Below, in pieces: positions 17,584-26,217 of a stretch of DNA of 64,000 nt (position 1 is its first letter; the number at the start of each line of letters is the position of its first letter). The stretch is taken from the NCBI GenBank assembly GCA_051251645.1, contig JBPOEY010000001.1, positions 1,054,001-1,118,000 on the forward strand, read 5' to 3'. The translations under genes were made by a program, and so were the position numbers. This DNA comes from Litorimonas sp051251645 (GTDB taxonomy: Bacteria > Pseudomonadota > Alphaproteobacteria > Caulobacterales > Maricaulaceae). Under the pieces are notes generated by a model. The model was not told where the DNA came from. It worked only from the letters and a program-made list of their open reading frames with translations, and searched no databases.

Positions 17584-18512
17584 CCCTAATTTGGTTGATC
17601 TTTGCCGCGATGGCGCTGGCCGCCGCAGTGTTCCTCGCCAAGCCTCTCTTTTCAGCCATTCCGCCAGAAGAGGATACTGAACTGACAAGCTATTTTGCCC
17701 AAATTGATGCGCTCAAAGCCAATGAGACAATCGATCGAGGCGAGGCCGAGGACGCAATCGCCGGACTACAACGCCAAATTCTAGATCGGCGAGACGGGCA
17801 GTCTACCCAATCCTCTACGGCCCTTAACCTTACGCTGCTTCTCGCAGTCGGCCTCATGGGTGCTGGCGTTTATTTCCTTCAAGGCCGCCCTGACATGGTC
17901 GGCCTTGAGAGAGACGTTGCGATTTTAAGCCCGACCGTTGTGGAGCCGCAGGCGACAGTGGGAGCTCGCAATGCCCAACTGGCCAGTCTTGTCGCTCAAC
18001 TTGAACGCCGGCTCGAAGAAGAACGCGCTGATGATCCGAATGGGTGGTTGATTTATGCCAGGAGCCTAATGAGCCTTGGTCGCTTTGATGATGCGCAAAA
18101 CGCCTATGACCGCGTCGTTCTGCTGACTCAAGGGCGTCTTGATGTGGTCGAAGAGCGCGACCGCGCGAAAGCCTATATTATCCAAAGAAATAGCAATCTG
18201 GCGACACCTTCGATTTTGGATGTGCGGCCAAAACGTGGACCGACGGAACAGGATGTCCGTGACGCGCAAACCATGAATGCAGCCGACCGCCAAGCGATGA
18301 TCCAAGGCATGGTCGAGGGTCTTGCGCAACGACTGGAAGACGACCCGAGTAACTCCGCCGAATGGGCACAGTTGATTCGCGCCCGGCTGGTGTTAGGGCA
18401 ATCCGACCAAGCGGCGGCCGATATTGCGCGTATGCGAGCCGTTTTTTCTGAGACCCCCGAAACGGTGGCTCAAATCATCGAGAGTTCAGGCTGGGTCGCC
18501 GACGTCGAGTAG
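17580..18512 (+). CDS. ccmI: Cytochrome c biogenesis protein CcmI (CycH)
   Basis: A 310-residue bitopic protein that holds apocytochrome c for the haem lyase. It has an N-terminal transmembrane helix (LIWLIFAAMALAAAVFLAKPL), a cytoplasmic stretch, a second helix near residues 80-100, then a periplasmic region with TPR-like repeats (WLIYARSLMSLGRFDDAQNAY). Sequence divergence in this family is high; the position after ccmF-ccmH and the two-helix layout support the call. In most relatives ccmI comes first in the operon, here it is last. Confidence 0.88.
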   Translation: MTLIWLIFAAMALAAAVFLAKPLFSAIPPEEDTELTSYFAQIDALKANETIDRGEAEDAIAGLQRQILDRRDGQSTQSSTALNLTLLLAVGLMGAGVYFLQGRPDMVGLERDVAILSPTVVEPQATVGARNAQLASLVAQLERRLEEERADDPNGWLIYARSLMSLGRFDDAQNAYDRVVLLTQGRLDVVEERDRAKAYIIQRNSNLATPSILDVRPKRGPTEQDVRDAQTMNAADRQAMIQGMVEGLAQRLEDDPSNSAEWAQLIRARLVLGQSDQAAADIARMRAVFSETPETVAQIIESSGWVADVE

Positions 18513-18535
18513 TCGAGACTGAGCTCTATCAGAGC

Positions 18536-18550
18536 GCGGTGAGGGGGAGG
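18536..18550 (+). repeat. Copy of a 15-bp intergenic motif (GCGGTGAGGGGGAGG)
   Basis: The 15-mer GCGGTGAGGGGGAGG occurs here just after ccmI and again, identical but inverted, at 27554-27568. A partial form (GCGGTGAGGGGA) lies at 20006-20017. All three are between genes. No function is known to me. Confidence 0.4.
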
Positions 18551-18611
18551 GCTCATGGCCGCCGGGCGGCGACCACAGCCAAAGTTGGCAAATTGCTACC
18601 GTCAAAACAGC

Positions 18612-18643
18612 AACGATCACTATTCTGTCGAACGATGATCGTT
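18612..18643 (-). terminator. Possible terminator of the small exported-protein gene
   Basis: Inverted repeat AACGATCA (18612-18619) and TGATCGTT (18636-18643) with a 16-base loop. On the minus strand it is followed after three bases by TGTTTT, downstream of the gene ending at 18706. The long loop makes this weak. Confidence 0.35.
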
Positions 18644-18705
18644 AAAGGCCGTGAAGGCAAGCATTAGACGATCAAATAAGCCGCGTGGGCTTAAATGTGT
18701 CGGAC

Positions 18706-19062
18706 CTAACGAATAGTCACAGCGCGTTTGTTGACCACAGGCATTTCACGGGAAAACGACTGGTCGTAGGTGGCCATCTTATTGAAACGATCCGTCGACG
18801 TCGTTGGGCCATTATTGACGAAGAATGTTGCGTTCGTTGTGACGGGCTCAACAACACGTTTCACAGTGCGTTTTTTGTTAAACGTCTGAACTTTTGAATA
18901 TGTCACGACAGTGTAAGGCGTGGTTTTAGCTACATTCTGTGTCACGGCTGCAGGCTGCGTCGCAAACTTATTGAAAGCGTCGGCGGCATGAGCCGTCGAG
19001 GTTAAGCAAACAGTTGAAAGTGCAACGCAAGTGATAATCTTTTTAGTGAAGTTAAAGGTCAT
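18706..19062 (-). CDS. Small exported protein of unknown function
   Basis: I do not recognise this 118-residue protein. It has a clean Sec signal peptide (MTFNFTKKIITCVALSTVCL, cut after AHA) and a mature part of about 90 residues rich in Thr, Val, Asn and Lys, with no cysteine. A short motif occurs twice, near the mature N-terminus (DAFNKFAT) and near the C-terminus (DRFNKMAT). ATG 19062 has a strong ribosome site (GAAGGGAG, about six bases away), which rules out the longer frame to 19176. It stands alone in a sparse region. Expected location is the periplasm or outside the cell. Confidence 0.7.
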   Translation of the reverse strand: MTFNFTKKIITCVALSTVCLTSTAHAADAFNKFATQPAAVTQNVAKTTPYTVVTYSKVQTFNKKRTVKRVVEPVTTNATFFVNNGPTTSTDRFNKMATYDQSFSREMPVVNKRAVTIR

Positions 19063-19635
19063 TTTGGCTCCCTTCAGAGATACCGTAAGGTGAAGATGGC
19101 CGAAACCATCGGTTATTGACTTTAGTTTGGAGGTTTTGGCGCAAATTCTTGCGGCCGAGAGGAAGCGTTTAGCCAAGCGGCAATGTTGACAGATCTCGCG
19201 ATCTGCAAAATTGAGGCATGGGGAAACACTGATAGATGATCAGGTCTCCGAGATCGCCATACTGGCAATCCGTTTCTAAAAACTTCGAGCACTCTGTGAG
19301 CTGTCTTCTAAAGACGTCACTAACGGGAAAGTGCCAACTCATTATCGTAGGGCAGTGAGACTAAATATTCCGGGTATCCGTCATACTGACCTGAGACATA
19401 AGTTATCCCTGAAGCAGCGTTTAGCGGGTGGAGTTTAAACGCGGGTCAAGAGTCGCGGTTAAGAAAGTATGGATAGAGGGCGAGCGCCATAAATTTTCTG
19501 ATCTCTGTAGACTGACCTCTTCAGATTTAGCCAATGTGTCGCATATTTGAAATTAAAACACTTTATTATAGGTTCGCGGCGAAGGTATAAAAATACAATC
19601 AAGCATATAGGGTTTGATTTAGTCAGGTGGGATGG
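19063..19635. other. Long intergenic region, no gene seen
   Basis: About 570 bp between the divergent exported-protein gene and the receiver gene. It is AT-richer than its surroundings. I find no credible ORF or RNA gene. A TATAAA at 19586-19591 could be the -10 for the receiver gene, but its -35 is poor. Confidence 0.4.
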
Positions 19636-19995
19636 ATGAGACGTTTTTTATTGGTTGATGACGATCAACATGAGTTTATGTTTGTAAATTTCTTGTTGAA
19701 GGACCGGTATCAAGACGATTTCACATTAGGTTACGCTGAAAATATCCCCGACGCGAAATCTTATCTTGGGTCAGAAGGTGTCGATATCATCCTCTTGGAT
19801 GATCGATTGTCACGCGGCTTGACCTCTGCCGAGTCGATCCCGCAGCTCCAAAAAGCAGCCTTCAATGTGCCGATTATTGTTATCTCAAAGGATATAGACG
19901 CTAAACATCTTAAAGACCGTCGTCGTCTCGGTATAACGAAGGTCGTCGATAAATTTAAACTCAGGGATGAGTTGGCATGTGGGTTATTAGACTAA
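19636..19995 (+). CDS. Stand-alone response-regulator receiver domain
   Basis: A 119-residue single REC domain with no output part, like the Spo0F/CheY/DivK group. The acidic pair is in FLLVDDDQHE, the phosphoacceptor Asp in DIILLDDRLSRG, and the conserved Lys in VVDKFKL. The switch Ser/Thr position reads IIVISKD. ATG 19636 follows AGGTGGG; a GTG at 19627 is in frame but less likely. There is no histidine kinase nearby, so it is an orphan whose partner must be elsewhere. A broken REC-like stretch follows 70 bp downstream. Confidence 0.88.
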   Translation: MRRFLLVDDDQHEFMFVNFLLKDRYQDDFTLGYAENIPDAKSYLGSEGVDIILLDDRLSRGLTSAESIPQLQKAAFNVPIIVISKDIDAKHLKDRRRLGITKVVDKFKLRDELACGLLD

Positions 19996-20300
19996 GACGG
20001 GAGCGGCGGTGAGGGGAATGTGTTTGCAATCCTTTGATGCACCAATAATCGTGACATGCAAAATCTAGAACACTGAACATCTTCGTGTTCATATTATCGG
20101 AAAAGCGTCTCAAATAGATGGTCTAGCCAAGCTGAAACGCGCGGGCTTATCATGGTTCCGAGAGCAACCATTGGAAACAATCGGCGGGCAGTGTGTTAAG
20201 CGTGCGCTTAAGATGGCCGTTGATCGCGTGAAGTATCCTTGTATCTATATCAATAGTTTTTAGCGCATAATGATGATTATGAGAAATTGTATATGGCGAT
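19996..20300. other. Intergenic region with a receiver-like remnant and a hairpin
   Basis: About 300 bp. It carries the open but startless frame at 20069-20263 listed separately, and a 6-bp hairpin (TGAACA at 20074-20079, TGTTCA at 20086-20091). No complete gene is seen. Confidence 0.4.
20069..20263 (+). pseudogene. Possible remnant of a second receiver domain
   Basis: An open frame of 64 residues after a TAG and without an ATG, GTG or TTG at its start. It reads EHLRVHIIGKASQIDGLAK, then LKRAGLSWFREQPLETIGG and QCVKRALKMAVDR. The pattern, a hydrophobic strand, an Ala/Ser-rich loop, then LKRAGLSWF, resembles the second half of a REC domain and parallels VPIIVISKDIDAKHLKDRRR in the upstream gene. 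No phosphoacceptor half is found. It may be a decayed duplicate; it could also be chance. Confidence 0.3.
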
Positions 20301-21104
20301 TTACGGTCTCTCTACGACCATTCCATCATATGCAGGCGTTGCAATAGCCGGAAGTTCCTCTGCCAGAACGTTGTAATCCATATCAATATGTAAGTTTGTG
20401 AGTACCGCGCGGCGCGTTCTCGTGCGGGCAAACCACGCGAGGCTTTTATCCGCATGGGCATGGGTTGGGTGATCATTATATCGCAGCGCATCACAGATCC
20501 AGATGTCGATCCCGGAAAGTCGATCGAGACCCTTATCAGTAAAGTCCCAGACATCAGGACTGTAGGCGACAGCGCCGTCGAAAATAAAGGCCAGCACAGG
20601 CGTTGGCCCATGTGACGCGGCGATGACGTGAGTTGAAATCGCACCGCCTGGCCCGTCAATCTCGATCGTTTGACCATCTTCAAGAAGCGGCTGCAAAGCG
20701 AGAATTGGGGGATGAACACGACCATCAGGCATCTCGAAGCAGTAGCGAAACCGCTCCACAACATGCGTCTCTGTATGTGCGTCCATATAAGTCGGAATCT
20801 GACCGCGCATACGATAGGCAATGGCGCGGAGATCGTCGATCCCGTGGGTCTGGTCCGCGTGATCATGGGTATAAAGCACAGCGTCTAACCGTTTGATCTC
20901 GGCGCGTAGCAGCTGCTCGCGCAGATCAGGCGACGTATCGATTAAGATCGATGTTGTGCCGCCCTCGCCTATTTTCTCAATCAACAATGAGCTGCGCATC
21001 CGGCGGTTCTTTGGCTCAGTCGGATCACAAAACCCCCAATCACCGCCGACACGCGGCACACCGCCGGAACTACCACAGCCGAGTATCGTTGCGCGAAGCG
21101 TCAT
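20301..21104 (-). CDS. MBL-fold metal-dependent hydrolase (PhnP-like)
   Basis: A 267-residue metallo-beta-lactamase-fold protein. The metal motif is YTHDHADQTHGIDDLR, preceded by the family start GCGSSGGVPRVGGDWG and followed by later histidines (ASHGPTP, NLHIDMDYN). This subgroup includes PhnP, a phosphoribosyl cyclic phosphodiesterase, but here there is no phn operon. Its ATG overlaps the tatD stop (ATGA), so it is the last gene of the tmk-holB-tatD run. Substrate unknown; a phosphodiesterase is the best guess. Confidence 0.85.
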   Translation of the reverse strand: MTLRATILGCGSSGGVPRVGGDWGFCDPTEPKNRRMRSSLLIEKIGEGGTTSILIDTSPDLREQLLRAEIKRLDAVLYTHDHADQTHGIDDLRAIAYRMRGQIPTYMDAHTETHVVERFRYCFEMPDGRVHPPILALQPLLEDGQTIEIDGPGGAISTHVIAASHGPTPVLAFIFDGAVAYSPDVWDFTDKGLDRLSGIDIWICDALRYNDHPTHAHADKSLAWFARTRTRRAVLTNLHIDMDYNVLAEELPAIATPAYDGMVVERP

Positions 21105-21877
21105 GGCGTTACCTTAGAAAAGAGCCGGAAGAAGGCGGCATTGGTCCGTTCAGCCGTCTCCTCAAGTGTCCACCCTTTTACACCTGCAAGCGCTTCGGCG
21201 ACATGCGGCAAGTAGGCCGGTTCATTCCGACGACCCCGATAAGGCACAGGCGCGAGATAGGGACAGTCGGTTTCCAACATGATGCGGTCGTCCGGCATTG
21301 TCTTGATACAGTCCCGCACGCCATGCGCAGTCTTGAAACTCGCAATGCCGGAGACGGAGAAATATAATCCAGCGTCTGCGGCCCACTCTGCGAGTTCCGG
21401 GCCGGATGTGTAGCAGTGGAGTAAAGCCGGATAGTCGCGGCCTGCGCCGCTGTCTTGGAGTGTCGACAGCATCAGCGCATCTGCTTCGCGTGTGTGGATC
21501 ACCAGCGGTAATTGGGTTTCGCGCGCCGCATCAATATGGGCCGTGAAATTAGCGACTTGTTCATCTTGTGACGAATATCCATAATGGAAATCAAACCCGG
21601 TTTCGCCAATCCCAACGACCTTGGGGTGGGCCGCGAATTCAATGAGTTGCGCAGCCGTAATGTCCGGATTTTCCTTGGCGTCATGAGGGTGAGTTCCAAT
21701 GGTCGCCCAGATATTATCATGGTCCTCAGCGACTTTCACAACCGCATCGAAGTCTTTGATGTTGCAACAAATATTTAGCATATGGCTCACGCCAGCCTCG
21801 CCGGCTCGCGCGATGACGTCGTCTAAGTCGTCGGCAAACCTTTCGCCGTGTAAATTGACGTGGCTATCAATGATCAT
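21101..21877 (-). CDS. TatD-family metal-dependent DNase/hydrolase
   Basis: A 258-residue TIM-barrel hydrolase of the TatD/YcfH type, thought to have 3'-5' exonuclease activity. Conserved points are THPHDAKEN, GIGETGFDFHYG, VIHTREADA and LETDCPYLAP. The first metal motif reads DSHVNLH, where many relatives have DxHxH; I recall this variant from other alphaproteobacterial copies, so it may be a clade trait and not a defect. It overlaps holB upstream and the MBL gene downstream by four bases. The tmk-holB-tatD order is widely conserved. Confidence 0.92.
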   Translation of the reverse strand: MIIDSHVNLHGERFADDLDDVIARAGEAGVSHMLNICCNIKDFDAVVKVAEDHDNIWATIGTHPHDAKENPDITAAQLIEFAAHPKVVGIGETGFDFHYGYSSQDEQVANFTAHIDAARETQLPLVIHTREADALMLSTLQDSGAGRDYPALLHCYTSGPELAEWAADAGLYFSVSGIASFKTAHGVRDCIKTMPDDRIMLETDCPYLAPVPYRGRRNEPAYLPHVAEALAGVKGWTLEETAERTNAAFFRLFSKVTP

Positions 21878-22926
21878 GCGGCCCGGATCCGGCTGAAAAG
21901 GTCAAACAAAGAAGCTGTTTTATCGAGGTTGATGCCCGCCTCAGCGGCACGCGTAGATTGGGCTCTCTCGGATAGAGCGATCCAACTCGCGGGCGATTTT
22001 CGCGCTGCGATGGGCTCGAACGGACCTGTCCAAACCCCGGTCCCGGCATGCACGGCCTGGGCTTGTAAGGTGTCGATCAGAGCGTCCCAGAAGAGCTCAC
22101 GAGATGTGGCTTCCTTCGCGCCTGCAAGCGATTTGGCGAGGCTCATATCATCGCCAGTTCCGGACAAGGTCTGCATGAGGCGTTTTAATGGATTGAGCAC
22201 AGTTTCGACATGTCCGACGAGCGCGAGCGCTTTGCCCGGAGCCCCGCGCGACAGTGCTGTCGCGGCCTGCTGGAACTCAGGCCGAACATCGGTACGTGAT
22301 CCCAACCACCGTGAAAGCTGCGCCTCTGGCACAGACCGGAGCGGCAAATGTAAGCACCGTGACCGAATGGTCGGAAGTAATCTGCCGGGTTGATCGGAAA
22401 GTAATAAAAACAGAGTTCTAGCGGGAGGTTCTTCGAGTAGTTTCAGAATACCATTTTCTGAATTTGTATTCAGATCATCCGCTTTATCGACGATACAGAC
22501 CCGCCAATCGCCGCTCTCTGCGGCCGTGCTTTGGAAGAATTTGGAGAGCGCCCGGACTTCAACAACTGGAATGTCCCGCTTTAACTTTTTGGATTTTGGA
22601 TCATAGGGTCGCCGTAACACTGACAAATTGCCGTGGCCCTGACTTTCGATCCGCTGGGCGACGGGGTCTGCGGGCGGAATGTCGAGACTTTGATCAAGCA
22701 AACTCGTCCCGCCGAGGCGGTGCCGGGCGATCCGGTAAGCTAATGTCGCCTTGCCGATTCCAGGCGGTCCTGTAATCAGCCAAGCGTGATGCAAACGGCC
22801 TGAATTTAGCGCTTCGAGGTAACGTTCTTCCGATGCGGCATGGCCAAGCAACTCATAGACCTCGCGAGGATGCGGCGAGCCCTCGGAACGATCAGGTTCC
22901 GGAATGAGGCCTAAATCACGCGCCAC
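21874..22926 (-). CDS. holB: DNA polymerase III delta' subunit HolB
   Basis: Delta' is the stator of the clamp loader that puts the beta clamp on DNA. The 350-residue protein has an AAA+ P-loop (ITGPPGIGKATLAYRIAR), the sensor stretch LLSDQPGRLLPTIRSRC and the SRC motif (arginine finger region). The start is uncertain. GTG 22926 gives MARDLGLIPEPDR, which resembles relatives and leaves a short overlap with tmk. An ATG at 22968 would lie 53 bases inside tmk. It is followed by tatD with a 4-base overlap. Confidence 0.9.
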   Translation of the reverse strand: MARDLGLIPEPDRSEGSPHPREVYELLGHAASEERYLEALNSGRLHHAWLITGPPGIGKATLAYRIARHRLGGTSLLDQSLDIPPADPVAQRIESQGHGNLSVLRRPYDPKSKKLKRDIPVVEVRALSKFFQSTAAESGDWRVCIVDKADDLNTNSENGILKLLEEPPARTLFLLLSDQPGRLLPTIRSRCLHLPLRSVPEAQLSRWLGSRTDVRPEFQQAATALSRGAPGKALALVGHVETVLNPLKRLMQTLSGTGDDMSLAKSLAGAKEATSRELFWDALIDTLQAQAVHAGTGVWTGPFEPIAARKSPASWIALSERAQSTRAAEAGINLDKTASLFDLFSRIRAA

Positions 22927-23578
22927 CAAGTTTGCCGGCAAATTCCGGATATTTGGCTGACAGTGCATTCAGGATACGAGAATGTACGGCTTGCCGTGAT
23001 CCATCCGCATCAACCACTTTGACACGCGCAGGTTCGTTGTTCGCAATATCGAGATAGGCTTCGCGGATTGTCGTATGGAAGGCCTGTCCGGCTTTGTCGA
23101 AACGCGACAAGACTTCATCATCTTGTGCGGCCCGGGTTTCAACGCGTTTCAGCGATAAATACACATCCATATCAAACACGAGTGTTAGGTCGGGATTGAA
23201 GCCTTCCATGACAACATCGTGCACAGATCGCACCCGATCTGCGCCAAGATCGCGAGCGTAGCCCTGATAGGCGAGGCTTGAATCGGAGAACCGGTCGCTA
23301 ATGACCCATGCGCCCCGTTGTAGCGCTGGCTTAATCAATTTTTCGACATGATCGAGACGAGCCGCATACATCAGCAGGAGCTCCGTCATCCCGGACCAAC
23401 GATCATCTGTGCCTTCGAGCACAAGCTTACGGATCGATTCCGCACCAAATGTTCCGCCCGGTTCTCGGGTCAGGATGGTTTCAACGCCGACTTTATCGAG
23501 TGCATCAGCAAGCATCTTGGCTTGGGTTGTTTTTCCCGCGCCTTCGCCGCCTTCAAATGTAATGAATTGTCCCGCCAT
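22916..23578 (-). CDS. tmk: Thymidylate kinase
   Basis: Tmk phosphorylates dTMP to dTDP with ATP. The 220-residue protein starts MAGQFITFEGGEGAGKTTQ, which includes the P-loop GGEGAGKTT. The DR(Y/F/S) motif is SDRFSDSSLAYQG and the TREPGGTFGAE dTMP-binding segment is intact. The gene lies 11 bp after the D-Ala-D-Ala carboxypeptidase gene and runs into holB, consistent with a DNA-synthesis operon behind a cell-wall gene. Confidence 0.96.
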   Translation of the reverse strand: MAGQFITFEGGEGAGKTTQAKMLADALDKVGVETILTREPGGTFGAESIRKLVLEGTDDRWSGMTELLLMYAARLDHVEKLIKPALQRGAWVISDRFSDSSLAYQGYARDLGADRVRSVHDVVMEGFNPDLTLVFDMDVYLSLKRVETRAAQDDEVLSRFDKAGQAFHTTIREAYLDIANNEPARVKVVDADGSRQAVHSRILNALSAKYPEFAGKLGGA

Positions 23579-23589
23579 AATCGTTCCGA

Positions 23590-24717
23590 TTATCCTCTGA
23601 TCTTCTTTAATAATGATGCGCCGACACGACCAAAGAAGCCCTTACGGGCAACACTGTCTGCCGCGTACAGCGGATAGCGCGCCACCTCGTTGTCAGCTTT
23701 GATCACGACCAGATCTGCGATCTTGCTACCAGCTTCAATTGGCGCAGGCGCAGGTGTGTAATCGATACGCGCTTTGATCTTATTTCGGTCTGAGCGTTGG
23801 TAGCCAATGTTGACGTCTTCGCGCAGCACAAGCCCAACCGTTTTGGCTTTCCCCATGTAAACCGGGATGTCCTCCAGGCGATCGCCCGACCGATATAGTG
23901 AGAGCACATCGAATTCATTGAAGGCCGCACTCATCAATTCCTTAGCGACACGGGATCGTTGTGATTTTCCGTCTGTTCCATTGAACACGACGATCCGTCG
24001 TTCATCATCACGAATAGCTGAGGCCACGAGGCCATAGCCCGCGACAGATGTTGCGCCAGTCTTGACGCCATCAGCTCCCTCAAAGGTGCCTAGGAGTGGA
24101 TTACGGTTTCCCTGTTTCGTGCCGTTCCACGTGAAGTCAGGCTCCGCATAAATCGCGTAAGCGATGGGGAAGTCTTCAATTTGTTTTTGTGTCAGCTTGG
24201 CCAAATCAAGGGCACTGATTTCATGTTCGTCATTGGGCCAGCCCGTGGCGTTCTTAAAGGTCGCGGTCTCGAGGCCCATTTCGCGGGCTCGACGGGTCAT
24301 CGCGTCTGCAAATGCGCTCTCGGAGCCCGATAAAGCTTCTGCGAACGTAATGGCCGCATCATTGCCAGATTGAATAATGAGTCCCCGGAGTAAATCCTCA
24401 ACGCGGACTTCGGAACGGGGATTCAGAAACATTGTCGATGAGCCTGATGCCGCGCCGCCGCGCCGCCAAGCATCGTCCGAAACTCGTAATTTGGTCTCAT
24501 AGGTGAGGTCGCCGCGTTCAACTGCTTCGAGAACCATCTGCACGGTCATGATTTTTGTCATGGATGCGGGCGGCATCGGCGCGCGGGCATCCTTTTCGAA
24601 GAGCACGATCCCGGTGGCGTGATCGATAATGACCGCCTGCTTGGCATCGGTCTCGATCGGTGCGCCGAAGGCTGCGACAGGAAAGAAAAGGGCTGTAAGG
24701 AATAAGGGTCTAAACAT
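23590..24717 (-). CDS. D-alanyl-D-alanine carboxypeptidase (PBP5/6, DacA/DacF type)
   Basis: A serine-type low-molecular-mass penicillin-binding protein (375 residues) that trims the terminal D-Ala of peptidoglycan stem peptides in the periplasm. A signal peptide (cut near FGAP) precedes the peptidase S11 domain. The catalytic triplets are SMTK (PPASMTKIMTV), SGN (IIQSGNDAA) and KTG (GVKTGATSVAGYG). The C-terminal PBP5-type beta domain follows and the end (FFGRVGASLLKKIRG) can form a membrane-binding amphipathic helix. It sits between rlpA and tmk on the same strand. Confidence 0.94.
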   Translation of the reverse strand: MFRPLFLTALFFPVAAFGAPIETDAKQAVIIDHATGIVLFEKDARAPMPPASMTKIMTVQMVLEAVERGDLTYETKLRVSDDAWRRGGAASGSSTMFLNPRSEVRVEDLLRGLIIQSGNDAAITFAEALSGSESAFADAMTRRAREMGLETATFKNATGWPNDEHEISALDLAKLTQKQIEDFPIAYAIYAEPDFTWNGTKQGNRNPLLGTFEGADGVKTGATSVAGYGLVASAIRDDERRIVVFNGTDGKSQRSRVAKELMSAAFNEFDVLSLYRSGDRLEDIPVYMGKAKTVGLVLREDVNIGYQRSDRNKIKARIDYTPAPAPIEAGSKIADLVVIKADNEVARYPLYAADSVARKGFFGRVGASLLKKIRG

Positions 24718-24738
24718 GCTTTATTACGGAATCGAATA

Positions 24739-24759
24739 CGGGCACCGAAATGGTGCCCG
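24739..24759. terminator. Perfect hairpin between rlpA and the carboxypeptidase gene
   Basis: Inverted repeat CGGGCACC and GGTGCCCG (8 bp) with loop GAAAT, in the 89-bp gap. There is no U-tract in either direction. It may attenuate read-through or stabilise mRNA ends. Confidence 0.45.
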
Positions 24760-24806
24760 CATCGAATGCCTTGTTATTGTGGTCGCCGCAAGGCGGGGGC
24801 TGAGCC

Positions 24807-25859
24807 CTATTTCGTTTTTAAGGGTCCGAAGATGAATTCTGGCTCAGCATCGGCCTCATCAAACCCAGCAATATGGATCGGACCTTTGATCGTCATCGTA
24901 ATGTCGCCACCACTAGGCAGGTCTGCTTCAGGTGCCCGTCGCGGACTTCCTGGAGCCATTGGGGACGGCAAGGACGGCGCAGCGTAGCGCGGCGCAGGTG
25001 TTGGCACCATGGGGGCCGGGTTTGGTGCCTGATATTGTGGAAGACTTGGAAGCGGTTGCGCGACGGGGCGCGGTGCTGGGGCTATGTCTAGAGGCGGAAG
25101 CTCTGCGAGGCGTGGCGGCGCAGACCGTGGTGCTATGGGCTTTGGTGCCGCATAGCGCGGTCTAGGCGTTAGGTTTTCGCGCGGAAGCGCAGCAACACGT
25201 GGAGCAGTCTTTGGAAAGACACGGGTTCCGGCCGAGGGATCCGCAGGGCCGAGGTAACGCACGCGGACATTTGTTACGCCGTCCTGTTTAAAGCCAAGCG
25301 CTACTGCGCCTGCTTCCGACATATCGATAATACGGTCCCCAATAAACGGACCGCGATCATTGAGGCGCACAGTCACGGAGCGACCATTGTTAAGATTGGT
25401 CACACGCACCATTGAATTTAACGGTAATGTTTTATGCGCAGCGGTCATGGCGTTTTTGTTGAATGTTTCGCCATTCGCAGTAGGTTTTCCATGAAAGCCA
25501 GGGCCATACCAAGAGGCTGCACCGGTTTCATTATAGTCTGGATTATGCTTGGGCGTATAGGACCGACCCATGATCGTGTATCGTTTGCCAACTTTTTGGT
25601 GGCTGTAAAGCGTGCGATCAATCTTTTTGGGATCAAAGTCACGGCCCTGCCCGCCAACGGGCTCATAGGATTTTGGCAGGTTCGGGCGCTTGGACCGGTG
25701 TGAGCGATCCAAGGATGCATATTGCGCATCGCCTTGACCGATCCTATAAGTGATCGGGGCGGCAGATGCCGCCTTTGTCACGCTTGTGGACGCGCAACCT
25801 GTTGCCAAAGTTCCTGTAAAAGTCGCCGCGGCCACCCATTTAAATATCCTATTATACAT
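24807..25859 (-). CDS. rlpA: RlpA-family septal lytic transglycosylase lipoprotein
   Basis: RlpA cleaves naked glycan strands at the septum. The 350-residue protein has a lipoprotein signal (TGTLATGC) and a double-psi beta-barrel at about residues 110-205 with TGAASWYGPGFHGKPTANGE, LPLNSMVRVTN and VRLNDRGPFIGDRIIDMS; the catalytic Asp (NDRGPF) is present. After the barrel comes a long Pro/Ala-rich tail of about 130 residues with no SPOR domain that I can see, unlike E. coli RlpA. It precedes the dacA-type gene on the same strand, so both are envelope genes. Confidence 0.9.
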   Translation of the reverse strand: MYNRIFKWVAAATFTGTLATGCASTSVTKAASAAPITYRIGQGDAQYASLDRSHRSKRPNLPKSYEPVGGQGRDFDPKKIDRTLYSHQKVGKRYTIMGRSYTPKHNPDYNETGAASWYGPGFHGKPTANGETFNKNAMTAAHKTLPLNSMVRVTNLNNGRSVTVRLNDRGPFIGDRIIDMSEAGAVALGFKQDGVTNVRVRYLGPADPSAGTRVFPKTAPRVAALPRENLTPRPRYAAPKPIAPRSAPPRLAELPPLDIAPAPRPVAQPLPSLPQYQAPNPAPMVPTPAPRYAAPSLPSPMAPGSPRRAPEADLPSGGDITMTIKGPIHIAGFDEADAEPEFIFGPLKTK

Positions 25860-26119
25860 TTAATCCTCACCATTCGGTTGTGCGCTGGCACCTTGCGGTG
25901 CCCTCACCTTTTCAGTTCCGAAACAGTCCGGGCTTGCGCCTCGCGTTTCGTGTCATTGGGGACAGATTTAGACAACCAGTCCTAAACCTAAGTTTGAAAA
26001 GAGGCCTAACAGGATGCCAAATCCTGTGGTTAAAGACGAGTTACCAAGATTGATGGATTTGGTGGTTGAAGCCGCATCAATCCATCGCTAAGGCGCGCAG
26101 ACCACGGTTCAACCGCAAC

Positions 26120-26209
26120 GGGCGGGTGGCAGAGTGGTTGAATGCACCGGTCTTGAAAACCGGCAAGGGGGCAACTCCTTCGCGGGTTCGAATCCCGCCC
26201 CGCCCGCCA
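26120..26209 (+). tRNA. tRNA-Ser (anticodon TGA)
   Basis: A 90-base class II tRNA with CCA encoded. Acceptor stem GGGCGGG pairs with CCCGCCC; the D arm starts GCAGAGTGGTTGAATGC. The anticodon stem CCGGT/ACCGG encloses CTTGAAA with TGA at 26154-26156. A variable arm and a T arm GCGGG-TTCGAAT-CCCGC follow. It reads UCA codons and, with wobble, other UCN codons. Confidence 0.97.
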
Positions 26210-26217
26210 CTGCTCCC

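Noticed and set aside
21101..21877. DSHVNLH in TatD as a sign of an inactive enzyme
   Set aside because: I recall the same variant in other alphaproteobacterial TatD proteins, and all later catalytic motifs are intact.
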